Source: Sphingomonas_O antarctica
Lineage (GTDB): Bacteria; Pseudomonadota; Alphaproteobacteria; Sphingomonadales; Sphingomonadaceae
Direction: 5' to 3'
Assembly (NCBI RefSeq): GCF_965137005.1
Contig: NZ_CBCRXM010000011.1
Coordinates: 30,380-94,379, forward strand
DNA length: 64,000 bases
Part shown: piece after piece, positions 27,291 to 35,759 of the stretch
Numbering within the stretch: the stretch's first letter is position 1
Layout: the number at the start of each line of letters is the position of its first letter
Made by a program: the position numbers and the translations under genes
Notes under the pieces: model-generated
What the model was told of the DNA's origin: nothing
Database searches by the model: none
What the model saw: only the letters and a program-made list of their open reading frames with translations

Positions 27291-27311
27291 CGCTATTGCA
27301 AATCGTTCGCA
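27291..27311 (-). promoter_or_regulatory. Fur-like iron box upstream of the DUF6628-like gene
   Basis: TTGCAAATCGTTCGCA matches the box at 21001-21021 and has a TTGC-N8-GCA(A) dyad. It lies between the folC stop and the start of the DUF6628-like gene, positioned for control of the latter. Confidence 0.6.
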
Positions 27312-27315
27312 ACTA

Positions 27316-28563
27316 TCATTTTGGGATTTCTTCGTTTAGGCGCAGAGCTTCCCCGCAAAGGTAGAGCGAACCCGCGATTAAGGTGGGAGCTTGCGATAAA
27401 TTGCGACCGCCTTCAGCGGCCCCGGCCTGCGCCGGGGCGACGGCCGCGGTTAGATCAGCAACTGCCCTTCCGCTATAACGTTGCGCCAGCGCCTGCGGAT
27501 CGTGATGGTTATGCCCGGGGACCGGAACGAACGTCAGGCTCGCCGCCCCGCCCCTCAACGCCTCGACAATGCCCGCAGCGTCCTTGTTCGCCAGCACCCC
27601 CAACACGACATGCATTGGTGTCATGCCCGCCAGTGCTTGAGCCACCGCCCGCGCCGCATCGTCGTTATGCGCCCCGTCGATCCAGATTGTGCGGCCTTGC
27701 GTCAGGGGGCCGTCGGCCAGCCGTTGCAGCCGCCCCGGCCAGCGCGCACTGGCGATGCCCCGCCGGATGGCACCGTCTTCGATTCCGAATTCCCGCAATA
27801 TTTGCGCGGCCAGATTGGCATTGCGCAACTGGTGCGGCCCCACCAGCCCGGGCGTCAGGGTCGCGTCGATCTGCCAATCCCGCCCTTCGATCAACGGAAC
27901 ACCGCCCCGCGCGCGTATAGCGTCGTCGATCACCGCGTTGACCGCAGCGTTATCGAGGCAGAAGACGTCCACCCCCGGCTTGGCGATGCCCGCCTTTTCA
28001 GCGGCAATCTCTGCGATCGTGTTGCCCAGAAAGCTTTGGTGATCGATTCCGATCGACGCGATGCCGCACACTGCCGGGGTCACCACATTGGTCGCGTCGA
28101 GCCGTCCGCCCAAGCCAACCTCGATCACACAGGCATCGGCTGGCGTCCCGCTGAAGGCGAGGAACGCGGCGGCGGTCGTGGCCTCAAAAAAGCTCGGGCC
28201 GATATCTTGCGCCTCTGCCGCGTCGAGCACTTCGGCGAGCAACGGGGCGAGATTGGCATCCTCGATCAGCCGCCCGGCCACGCGAAGGCGTTCGTTGAAC
28301 CGCACCAAATGCGGGCTGGTAAAGACATGCGCCGTCTGCCCCGCCGCCTCGAGCCCGCTGCGCAAAAAAGCACAAGTCGAGCCCTTGCCGTTGGTCCCGG
28401 CGACGTGAAGCACCGGCGGCAGGCGTAATTGCGGATCGCCCAGCGCCGCCAACAACGCTGTGATCCGCTCCAAACCGAGGATATCGCGCCCCGGTGAAAG
28501 TTGGGCAAAGCGGTCGAGCTGCGCCTGCACTGCCGCATCGTCCGACCGCGCGTGGTCGGGCAT
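27316..28563 (-). CDS. folC: bifunctional folylpolyglutamate/dihydrofolate synthase
   Basis: A 415-residue FolC, which adds glutamate to dihydropteroate and folates. The P-loop GTNGKGSTCAFLRSGL and the block EVGLGGRLDATNVVTP are clear, as is IDGAHNDDAARA. Near the C-terminus, residues encoded by 27415-27441 (AVAPAQAGAA) are a REP element read as protein, just before the normal end LIAGSLYLCGEALRLN. The frame is preserved. The start overlaps the accD stop (ATGA), so it is the last gene of the trp/accD run. Confidence 0.93.
   Translation of the reverse strand: MPDHARSDDAAVQAQLDRFAQLSPGRDILGLERITALLAALGDPQLRLPPVLHVAGTNGKGSTCAFLRSGLEAAGQTAHVFTSPHLVRFNERLRVAGRLIEDANLAPLLAEVLDAAEAQDIGPSFFEATTAAAFLAFSGTPADACVIEVGLGGRLDATNVVTPAVCGIASIGIDHQSFLGNTIAEIAAEKAGIAKPGVDVFCLDNAAVNAVIDDAIRARGGVPLIEGRDWQIDATLTPGLVGPHQLRNANLAAQILREFGIEDGAIRRGIASARWPGRLQRLADGPLTQGRTIWIDGAHNDDAARAVAQALAGMTPMHVVLGVLANKDAAGIVEALRGGAASLTFVPVPGHNHHDPQALAQRYSGRAVADLTAAVAPAQAGAAEGGRNLSQAPTLIAGSLYLCGEALRLNEEIPK
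27415..27441. repeat. REP element inside the folC reading frame
   Basis: AGCGGCCCCGGCCTGCGCCG and onward matches the right half of the REPIN at 22167-22193 at all but one of 27 positions. It forms a GC-rich hairpin (CCCCGGC/GCCGGGG) and is translated within folC. Confidence 0.8.
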
Positions 28564-29414
28564 CAGGCCGCAGCCTTCTCCGGCGTGAGATAGCCGATCA
28601 GGCTGGCCAGCCGCACGCGCAATTCGCTACGCGGCACGACCATGTCGAGCATGCCGTGATCGAGCAGATATTCGGCGCGCTGGAATCCTTCGGGCAGTTT
28701 TTCGCGGATCGTCTGTTCGATCACGCGCTGTCCCGCAAAACCGATCAACGCACCCGGCTCTGCCAGCTGCACATCGCCGAGCATCGCATAGCTGGCGGTG
28801 ACGCCGCCCGTCGTCGGATCGGTCATCACCACGATATAGGGCAGGCCCGCATCGTGCAGTTCCTGGATCGCCGCGGTGGTGCGCGGCATCTGCATCAGGC
28901 TGAGGATGCCCTCCTGCATTCGCGCGCCACCCGCCGCGGTGAAGATGATATACGGCGCATGATGCGCGATCGCCGCGCGGATTCCGGCCACGAACGCCGA
29001 GCCCACCGCCACGCCCATCGATCCGCCCATGAACGCGAAATCCTGCACCCCGACGACGACGTGAAGTCCCTCGATACTTCCAGTCGCATTGACCAGCGCG
29101 TCCTGTTCATGCGTCTTGGCGCGCGCATCGCGCAGCCGGTCGGTATATTTTTTGGTGTCGCGGAATTTCAGGGGATCGTCGACCGTCGCCGGTGCCTTTA
29201 ACAGGATATAACCAGGGTCGAGCACCTGCTCCAGACGCATCGCCGCACCGACGCGACCGTGATGTCCGCAACTCGGGCACACCCGCAGGTTTTCGTCATA
29301 TTCCTTCGCGAATACCATCGATCCGCAACCGGGGCATTTGATCCACAGATTGTCGGGCGTGTCGCGCTTGGCGATGAACGGGATGCGTTTGCGGACGTTG
29401 TCGAGCCAACTCAT
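28563..29414 (-). CDS. accD: acetyl-CoA carboxylase carboxyltransferase subunit beta
   Basis: A 283-residue AccD, the zinc-bearing half of the carboxyltransferase that makes malonyl-CoA. The start ATG 29414 gives MSWLDNVRKRIPFIAKRDTPDNLW. The Cys4 zinc ribbon is KCPGCGSMVF...LRVCPSCGHH. GGARMQEGILSLMQM and TTGGVTASYAMLGD are the family's active-site loops. ATGA overlaps join it to trpA upstream and folC downstream. The trpA-accD-folC order is conserved in proteobacteria. Confidence 0.96.
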   Translation of the reverse strand: MSWLDNVRKRIPFIAKRDTPDNLWIKCPGCGSMVFAKEYDENLRVCPSCGHHGRVGAAMRLEQVLDPGYILLKAPATVDDPLKFRDTKKYTDRLRDARAKTHEQDALVNATGSIEGLHVVVGVQDFAFMGGSMGVAVGSAFVAGIRAAIAHHAPYIIFTAAGGARMQEGILSLMQMPRTTAAIQELHDAGLPYIVVMTDPTTGGVTASYAMLGDVQLAEPGALIGFAGQRVIEQTIREKLPEGFQRAEYLLDHGMLDMVVPRSELRVRLASLIGYLTPEKAAA

Positions 29415-30196
29415 GCAACACCCTTTCGCGCATTGTGCACCGCTTCCGCAAGCGCCCGAACCTGCGCCTCGACATGGCGCGGTGCGTCGGCGCCATAAGC
29501 TGCCACGGTTTCGACGATCGCCGAACCCACCACGACCCCATCGGCCACGCATGCAATCTCCGCCGCTTGTTCGGGGGTGCGGACGCCGAAACCCACCGCG
29601 ACCGGCAGGTCGGTTGCCGCTTTCAGACGCGCCACGGCATCTGCGATCGAAGTCTGCGCGGCCTGTTGCAGCCCGGTGATGCCGGCGACCGACACGTAAT
29701 AGAGGAAGCCGCCCGCGCCATCTAGCACGGCCGGCAGCCGCGCCACATCGGTCGTCGGCGTCGCCAGCCGGATCGGCGCGACACCGACAGCGCGCAACGG
29801 TGCGGCCAGTTCGTCCTCTTCGGGCGGCAGATCGACGCAGATCACCCCGTCGACCCCTGCCGCAACGCACTGCGCCGCAAACCAGTCCGGCCCGCGCCGC
29901 ACCATCGGATTGGCGTAGCCCATCAGCACCAGCGGTACATCGGGATGCCGCGCGCGAAAGCCGGTCGCGATGGCGAGGATGTCGGCGGTGGTTGTCCTCG
30001 CCGCCAGGCTGCGCAAATTCGCCGCCTGGATAGCCGGTCCATCAGCCATCGGATCGGTAAACGGCATGCCGAGTTCGATCACATCCGCCCCGCCCGCGAC
30101 GAGCGCGTCGAGAATTTCTGCGGTCGGGCCATCGCCAGCGGTGACGAAGGCGACGAACGCGGGCCCGTGTGCGAAGGCGTTGGCGAGGCGGGTCAC
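29411..30196 (-). CDS. trpA: tryptophan synthase alpha chain
   Basis: A 261-residue TrpA, which cleaves indole-3-glycerol phosphate. It starts at GTG 30196 (VTRLANAFAHGPAFVAFVTAGDG). The catalytic region ELGMPFTDPMADGPAIQAAN is present, with the Glu and Asp of the family, and VGFGVRTPEQAAEI follows. It overlaps the small membrane protein gene by 4 bases and accD by 4 bases. Confidence 0.96.
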   Translation of the reverse strand: MTRLANAFAHGPAFVAFVTAGDGPTAEILDALVAGGADVIELGMPFTDPMADGPAIQAANLRSLAARTTTADILAIATGFRARHPDVPLVLMGYANPMVRRGPDWFAAQCVAAGVDGVICVDLPPEEDELAAPLRAVGVAPIRLATPTTDVARLPAVLDGAGGFLYYVSVAGITGLQQAAQTSIADAVARLKAATDLPVAVGFGVRTPEQAAEIACVADGVVVGSAIVETVAAYGADAPRHVEAQVRALAEAVHNARKGVA

Positions 30197-30363
30197 CGGC
30201 GTCCGCCACGCGTGAGCATCAGAGCGACCGTCAGTGCGACCGCGGTGATCGCCTGATGCATCAATTCGGCCCGGCTGAGGCTGAACACAGTGCCGCCGTT
30301 CGAATGAAGCGCGACATGCACGACGAGTAACGTGACGATCACGACGGCAAACGTCGTCGCCAT
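30193..30363 (-). CDS. small two-helix membrane protein between trpB and trpA
   Basis: A 56-residue ORF: MATTFAVVIVTLLVVHVALH as a first membrane helix, then a polar turn, then MHQAITAVALTVALMLTRGGRR as a second. It starts 18 bases after the trpB stop and overlaps trpA by 4 bases, which favours a real, coupled gene. I do not recognise a family. Its place inside a biosynthetic operon is unusual. Confidence 0.55.
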   Translation of the reverse strand: MATTFAVVIVTLLVVHVALHSNGGTVFSLSRAELMHQAITAVALTVALMLTRGGRR

Positions 30364-30380
30364 CTGCCTCAGCCCCCCGC

Positions 30381-31586
30381 TCACAACGCGACCCCGAGAT
30401 GCTCCGCGACGGTAAAGATGTCCTTGTCGCCGCGGCCGCACAGGTTGACTATGATGATCTTGTCGCTGCTCATCTGCGGTGCGCGCTGCATTACAGCGGC
30501 AAGCGCGTGGCTCGGTTCAAGCGCGGGAATGATGCCTTCGAGCTGGCACAACAGTTTGAACGCCTCGAGCGCCTGTGTGTCGGTCACCGCCGTATATTCG
30601 ACGCGCCCACTTTCCTTGAGCCAAGCGTGTTCAGGGCCAATGCCCGGATAATCGAGCCCCGCCGAAATCGAATGCGCCTCGGCGATCTGGCCATCGTCGT
30701 CCTGCAGCAGGTAGGTCTTGTTGCCGTGGAGGATGCCGGGCGCACCACCTGCAAGGCTGGCGGCGTGTTGCTTGTCCAGACCATGTCCCGCCGCCTCGAC
30801 GCCGAGCATCGCCACATCGGGATCGTCGAGAAACGGATGAAACAGCCCGATGGCGTTCGATCCACCACCGATTGCCGCAACCAGCAGATTGGGCAAGCGA
30901 CCTTCCGCGGCCATCAACTGCGCCTTGGCCTCGGTGCCGATCACCGACTGAAAATCGCGCACCAGTTCGGGATATGGGTGCGGCCCCGCCGCAGTGCCGA
31001 TGATGTAGAAGGTATCGTGGACGTTCGCGACCCAGTCCCGCAACGCCTCGTTCATCGCGTCCTTAAGTGTGCGAGCGCCGCTGGTCACCGGACGAACTTC
31101 GGCACCGAGCAGCTTCATGCGGAACACATTGGGCGATTGCCGCTCCACATCGCGCGCGCCCATGAAAATCGTACAGGGCAGGCCGAAGCGCGCCGCGACG
31201 GTGGCAGTGGCGACGCCGTGCTGGCCCGCGCCAGTCTCCGCGATGATCCGCGTCTTGCCCATGCGCATCGCCAGCAGGATCTGGCCGATGCAATTGTTGA
31301 TCTTGTGAGCACCGGTGTGATTGAGCTCGTCGCGCTTGAGGTAAATCTTGGCGCCGCCCAAATGCTCCGTCAGCCGCTCGGCGAAATAAAGCGGGGACGG
31401 GCGGCCGACATAATTGGCCATCAGATCGTCGAACTGCGCTTTGAATTCCGGATCGGTCTTGGCGGCGCGATATTCGAGGTCGAGGTCGAGGATCAGCGGC
31501 ATCAGCGTTTCGGCGACATAGCGCCCGCCGAATTCGCCGAAGTGGCCACGCTCGTCTGGCTGATTGCGGAAGGAGTTGGCGGTCAT
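30381..31586 (-). CDS. trpB: tryptophan synthase beta chain
   Basis: A 401-residue TrpB, which joins indole and serine using PLP. ATG 31586 gives MTANSFRNQPDERGHFGEFGGRYVAETLMP. The PLP lysine is in LKRDELNHTGAHKINN, and the phosphate loop is GGGSNA. The start overlaps the trpF stop (ATGA). A glycine-rich ending (VNLCGRGDKDIFTVAEHLG) is normal. Confidence 0.97.
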   Translation of the reverse strand: MTANSFRNQPDERGHFGEFGGRYVAETLMPLILDLDLEYRAAKTDPEFKAQFDDLMANYVGRPSPLYFAERLTEHLGGAKIYLKRDELNHTGAHKINNCIGQILLAMRMGKTRIIAETGAGQHGVATATVAARFGLPCTIFMGARDVERQSPNVFRMKLLGAEVRPVTSGARTLKDAMNEALRDWVANVHDTFYIIGTAAGPHPYPELVRDFQSVIGTEAKAQLMAAEGRLPNLLVAAIGGGSNAIGLFHPFLDDPDVAMLGVEAAGHGLDKQHAASLAGGAPGILHGNKTYLLQDDDGQIAEAHSISAGLDYPGIGPEHAWLKESGRVEYTAVTDTQALEAFKLLCQLEGIIPALEPSHALAAVMQRAPQMSSDKIIIVNLCGRGDKDIFTVAEHLGVAL

Positions 31587-32209
31587 AACTGCCGCGCCGC
31601 GTGGAGGAAGGCGGCGATCTTGTCCACATCCTTCACGCCCGGCGCACTTTCGACGCCCGACGACACATCGACCATTTGCGCGCCGGTGACGCGCACGGCT
31701 TCGGGCAGATTGTCGGCGTCGAGCCCACCCGACAATGCCCAAGGGAGCGGGTGGTCAAAGCCCTGCAACAATTGCCAGTCGAACCGCAGCCCCATGCCGC
31801 CCGGCAGCGCATCGTTCGGCGTCTTGGCATCGTACAGCAGACGATGCGCCGCACCGGCAAAAGACGGCGCAATCGCCAGATCAGCGGCGGTGCGAACCGC
31901 GATTGCCACCCATGTCTCGACGCGTTTGGCAACCGCCGCGGCGCGAGCGGGCGTCACTTTATGCAATTGGACCGCATCGAGCCGACCGGCGCGGATCGCA
32001 TCGTCAAGCAGCGCATCGCCGGGATCGACGAACACGCCGATTTTGCGGACATGCGGCGGAATGGGGCCGGCCAAAGCACCGATCTGCGCCGCCGCCACGT
32101 TGCGCGGCGATTTGGTAAAGAACACGAAACCGACATGGGTCGCCCTGTGGCGGACGGCTGCATCGACGGATTCGCTAGTCGAAAGCCCGCAAATCTTCAC
32201 ATCGATCAT
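31583..32209 (-). CDS. trpF: phosphoribosylanthranilate isomerase
   Basis: A 208-residue TrpF starting at ATG 32209 (MIDVKICGLSTSESVDAAV). It has the catalytic Cys in KICGL and the Asp in VQLHK/KVFVDP-like positions, with the ending ALSGGLDADNLPEAV and DVSSGVESAPGVKD. It carries out the third step of tryptophan synthesis. It overlaps trpB by 4 bases and follows the VOC gene by 4 bases. Confidence 0.95.
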   Translation of the reverse strand: MIDVKICGLSTSESVDAAVRHRATHVGFVFFTKSPRNVAAAQIGALAGPIPPHVRKIGVFVDPGDALLDDAIRAGRLDAVQLHKVTPARAAAVAKRVETWVAIAVRTAADLAIAPSFAGAAHRLLYDAKTPNDALPGGMGLRFDWQLLQGFDHPLPWALSGGLDADNLPEAVRVTGAQMVDVSSGVESAPGVKDVDKIAAFLHAARQL

Positions 32210-32213
32210 CGAG

Positions 32214-32573
32214 TCACGCCTCGCTGCCGGTTTCCTCGGACACCTGCCAAAGCACGCCCGACGGATCCCACAGATAGCCGACACGAAGGCCCCAGGGTTG
32301 CGCCGCCGGCGCGCGTGGCGGCTGGACCCCGAACTGTTCGACCAGCCCGGCAGTTCGCTGCCACCAATGGTCGAGGCCGCTCACGAACAATTGCAGCATC
32401 GTGTTTTCCGCCCAGGCGGGCTCATACAAATCCTGCAACAGGATGCCGGCGCCTTCGAATTCGAGGATCGCCAGCGTCTCATCGGCATAATGTTCAGTGA
32501 ATCCGATGGCGGCGTAGAAGTCCCGCGAGCGCGCAAAGTCCTTCGCCGGGACAAAAGGCCGGATCAGCGCCAT
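32214..32573 (-). CDS. VOC (glyoxalase/bleomycin-resistance) superfamily protein
   Basis: A 119-residue single-domain VOC protein: MALIRPFVPAKDFARSRDFYAAIGF, then AILEFEGAGILLQDLY, and YLWDPSGVLWQVSEE at the end. The metal ligands of true glyoxalases are not all evident. Its start directly abuts the pyrF stop and its stop is 4 bases from trpF, so it is inside the pyrF-trp operon. The substrate is unknown. Confidence 0.85.
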   Translation of the reverse strand: MALIRPFVPAKDFARSRDFYAAIGFTEHYADETLAILEFEGAGILLQDLYEPAWAENTMLQLFVSGLDHWWQRTAGLVEQFGVQPPRAPAAQPWGLRVGYLWDPSGVLWQVSEETGSEA

Positions 32574-33245
32574 TCAGAGCGTCGCGGCGATCGCCCGCGC
32601 CGCTTCTGCGGGATCGGATGCGCCCGTGATGGGGCGACCGATAACGAGAATCGAAGCACCTGCATCAAGCGCGTCACGCGGCGTCATCACGCGTTTCTGG
32701 TCGCCCTGCGCCTTGCCGTCGGACCGCAAGCCGGGGACTATGAACATGCCTTCTGGCCACGCCGTATGACGCGCCGCAACTTCAAAACCCGAACACACGA
32801 TCCCGTTCAGACCGCTGGCTTTGCACAGGTTTGCAAGTCGCGCGACTTGCGCCGCGGTGTCGGTCATAACGCCGATGCTCTCGAGATCCGTTTCGTCGAT
32901 ACTGGTCAGAACGGTGACTCCGATCACCTTGGTCTCAGGTCGCATCGCATCGCGCGCGGCGCGCATCATCGCTGCGCCGCCGCCTGCATGAACGTTGACG
33001 ATACCGAGATCGAGCGGGCTCAACGAACGCATCGCGCCAGCCACGGTGTTGGGAATGTCGTGCAGCTTCACATCGAGGAAGATCGGCAGTCCGAGTTTCG
33101 CCATCCGGCGAACCCCCCCCGGGCCCTGCGCCATAAAGAATTCCAGCCCGAGTTTCAGTCCGCCGATATGCGGCGCGACGGCGCGGGCGAGCACCTCTGC
33201 CCGGTCCACATCGCCGGTATCGATCGCGACATAGATCGGGTTCAC
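32574..33245 (-). CDS. pyrF: orotidine 5'-phosphate decarboxylase
   Basis: A 223-residue PyrF, the last step of UMP synthesis. The catalytic segment FLDVKLHDIPNTVAGAMRS carries the DxKxxD array, and GRPITGASDPAEAARAI is the phosphate-binding end. It overlaps the lapA-like gene by 4 bases. The trpF-pyrF neighbourhood is usual in alphaproteobacteria. Confidence 0.95.
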   Translation of the reverse strand: MNPIYVAIDTGDVDRAEVLARAVAPHIGGLKLGLEFFMAQGPGGVRRMAKLGLPIFLDVKLHDIPNTVAGAMRSLSPLDLGIVNVHAGGGAAMMRAARDAMRPETKVIGVTVLTSIDETDLESIGVMTDTAAQVARLANLCKASGLNGIVCSGFEVAARHTAWPEGMFIVPGLRSDGKAQGDQKRVMTPRDALDAGASILVIGRPITGASDPAEAARAIAATL

Positions 33246-33532
33246 GGCGTCGTCGGCTGTTCGGACGGCAACGACGGCGGGGGTGTATCGGTCGCACCGA
33301 ATGCGCGCGTCGCAGCATCGAGCTTACGCCCCAAATTCCAACGCGTTGCCCGGTGTAGCAACAGCCCGGGGATCAACCCGATCAGGAACGTCGCCAACAA
33401 CAATATCGGCAGCGGCGAATCGAGGATCAAGTCGCCCCACAGATGGACGCTGACGATTACCCAGTTATTGAACGAAAAAATCACCGCGACCACGGCGAGC
33501 ACGACCCAGAATACGGTGCGCAGGAACTGCAT
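33242..33532 (-). CDS. LapA-domain (DUF1049) membrane protein
   Basis: A 96-residue protein with two membrane helices (FWVVLAVVAVIFSFNNW and LPILLLATFLIGLIPGLLLHR) and a Pro-rich cytoplasmic tail. This matches lipopolysaccharide assembly protein A (LapA/DUF1049), which in E. coli works with LapB in LPS control. The position upstream of pyrF is the one seen in related genomes. The start ATG 33532 gives the normal length. Confidence 0.85.
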   Translation of the reverse strand: MQFLRTVFWVVLAVVAVIFSFNNWVIVSVHLWGDLILDSPLPILLLATFLIGLIPGLLLHRATRWNLGRKLDAATRAFGATDTPPPSLPSEQPTTP

Positions 33533-33558
33533 GCCGGTCCTTTCTATTTGCGCGCAGC

Positions 33559-35613
33559 CTAGTCGGCCCGACCCAATTCCGCCACCCGTTGCCGCAGCGT
33601 CGCGATCAACGGCGCGACGTGCGCCAGCCGCGCCTCCTCGGCATCGAGGATCGCAGCGAACGCGCGCGCCTTGAAGCCGGTCAGGTCGAGGTCGTGTGCC
33701 TCGGGCACAGACGACGCGATCAAGTCGATCATACGCTCCGCCCCGTGGAGCCGGCTCCACAGATAATCATTTTCGCGCCACGCCCGGCTGAAGAACGCCC
33801 CGAAGCTGTTGAACCGCGTGCCTTTCAGCGGATCGGGATCGCCAGGGCGCGACAGGCTGGCGCAATCCTCGGGCGAGATGCGATCGACCTTGATCGCGTC
33901 ATATTCGTCCAACCCCTGACCTTGCAGCAACGGAAACGTCGCGGTGTCGAAGAACGGGAACGACAACCATGCGAGCAACGGCGCACGCCGCGACAGGCGC
34001 GGCAACGCGCCGATCGCTTCGGCCATTGCGTCGGCGGCATGGTGATCGAACGCCTCGCCATCGAATTCTCCGGGCGACATCGTCTGCAGCGCCTCGAGCA
34101 ACCGATAGGCGACGTCACGCAGGGGATCGAGCGTCACGCCCGCTTCCAGCATCGCCAACCGCCGCGTAAATAATCGCAAATGCCGGATGCGGTAGGCGCG
34201 ATCCCGATGGAGCAGGCCGGTCGCTGCATCGCCTCCGCGCAGCCCCGACAAGCGCAATTGTTCGTACGCCAGTGCGGCATGGCCGATATCGTGCAATGCA
34301 CGATCTTGCGCCCGCCGAAGCCAGCCAAGCAGGCGCCTGGAAGTCAGGCGGTAAAGGGTCAGCTCGCCGAATAATGCGCCAATGCGCGCTTCGACGTCGG
34401 GACGAATCGCCGTGATCACCGCGCGGGTTTGTTCGATCGCGGCGGTGCGCGCGGCGATGGTTTCGAGATTGTCGCGGATCGGCTGTTCGCGCGGAATGTC
34501 GGACAGCGCCCCCAACAACGTCGCGAAAAATCCCGGCGCGGCCTCGCCATCACGGTGCAGCTTGATCCCGTGCTTGCCCGGTTTGGGATCGATATAGACG
34601 AACCGCCGGTCGACCTCGCGCCTTGCGGGGCGACCGTCGAGCGCGGCAATGGCGGGCGCGAAAGGCGCATTCGCCAACACCGACCCGTCGATCAGGACGG
34701 CGCGCTCCGGGTTGTCATGCCCCGGCAAAACCCGTGACAGAAACGCGTCCTTGCCCGGCCAATCGTGATCGCGCGCGGCGAGAACCTTGAGCAGCTCGTT
34801 TGCTGTGAAGGGTGGAAACGCGCCGGGAAAACTGGCCGTCGCACGTGCTGCAAAGGCGAGCTCGGCCGCCTCGCCGATCGACTCGGGTTCGCCGGGCCGG
34901 TCGCGGAACGACAAGGTCAGGCGATGTTCCGTCTCCACGATCATCGGCGGCGAATGCAGCGTAAGCATTTCGTCATGACCGCGAAAATCGGTGACGGTGA
35001 CGAACAGGTCGAGCGGCTGTGCGTCCGGGAGCAGGCGCACGCCTTCGCTGTCTGCCGCCATAGCGTCGAATGCGTCGAGCAACAGCCCGGTAAAACCTGC
35101 ACCCGAAAACGGCGGTTCGAACCAGCGTCCGCGTACGAACCGCGTCAGCTTGGCCGAGACTTCGGCCTGAACATCGGCATCCGCTTCGTCGAGTTCGCGA
35201 CCCAGCATCCGCCACGCGAGCGGTGCTGCCCAGAATTTGCTCAGTCGCGATTCGGCGCGGGCATGCGGATCGACCAGCCGGTCGACGTCGGCCTCCTCCA
35301 GCCACAACCGGGTCAGCGGATCCAGGCTTTGCCCGGTAGCGATCGCCTGCGCCAGGAAGATGCCGTTGATACCGCCTGCCGAAGCCCCCGCGACGATGTC
35401 CGGCAACACCCGCATCCGGATGCCGCATTGCGCCTCGATCGCGACCAGCAAGTCGCGGTAAACCGTCTCGGTTTCGATCGTCTCGCCGCCGTCGTGGAAC
35501 GCGCGGCTGGCACGGGCTAGCCGCCACACCTCCTTAGTCACACCGTGCATGTAGACCGCAAGGCTGATGCCGCCGTAGCAAACGAGAGCCAGGCGGAGTT
35601 CTTTCTCTCTCAC
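33559..35613 (-). CDS. patatin-like phospholipase-related protein
   Basis: About 684 residues. The patatin nucleophile motif GASAGGINGIFLAQA (GxSxG) and the catalytic Asp in DGSVLANAPF are both present, with the oxyanion region YGGISLAVYMHG. The long C-terminal part matches the DUF3376 patatin-related family. It is predicted to hydrolyse lipid acyl chains. The start is uncertain: GTG 35613 (VREKELRLALVCYGG) removes an N-terminus that would overlap the radA promoter, while the frame stays open to 35736. Confidence 0.85.
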   Translation of the reverse strand: MREKELRLALVCYGGISLAVYMHGVTKEVWRLARASRAFHDGGETIETETVYRDLLVAIEAQCGIRMRVLPDIVAGASAGGINGIFLAQAIATGQSLDPLTRLWLEEADVDRLVDPHARAESRLSKFWAAPLAWRMLGRELDEADADVQAEVSAKLTRFVRGRWFEPPFSGAGFTGLLLDAFDAMAADSEGVRLLPDAQPLDLFVTVTDFRGHDEMLTLHSPPMIVETEHRLTLSFRDRPGEPESIGEAAELAFAARATASFPGAFPPFTANELLKVLAARDHDWPGKDAFLSRVLPGHDNPERAVLIDGSVLANAPFAPAIAALDGRPARREVDRRFVYIDPKPGKHGIKLHRDGEAAPGFFATLLGALSDIPREQPIRDNLETIAARTAAIEQTRAVITAIRPDVEARIGALFGELTLYRLTSRRLLGWLRRAQDRALHDIGHAALAYEQLRLSGLRGGDAATGLLHRDRAYRIRHLRLFTRRLAMLEAGVTLDPLRDVAYRLLEALQTMSPGEFDGEAFDHHAADAMAEAIGALPRLSRRAPLLAWLSFPFFDTATFPLLQGQGLDEYDAIKVDRISPEDCASLSRPGDPDPLKGTRFNSFGAFFSRAWRENDYLWSRLHGAERMIDLIASSVPEAHDLDLTGFKARAFAAILDAEEARLAHVAPLIATLRQRVAELGRAD

Positions 35614-35759
35614 GGCTGCGACGCTAGGGTTTTGCGGAGCAAAATCCAGCCCTTGTCGCAGCCCGGCCGGCCTTGCCTTTGCAAGGACCGACGGCGTTGC
35701 TTTGCCACGGCTGGCTGCGCAAGCTTGCGTTCTCACTCTGTTCAGGGCAATCGAACGGT

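Noticed and set aside
30399..33674. 1091-codon plus-strand ORF across the trp genes
   Set aside because: Antisense to trpB, trpF, the VOC gene, pyrF and lapA, all of which have clear family signatures. It crosses several gene borders without logic.
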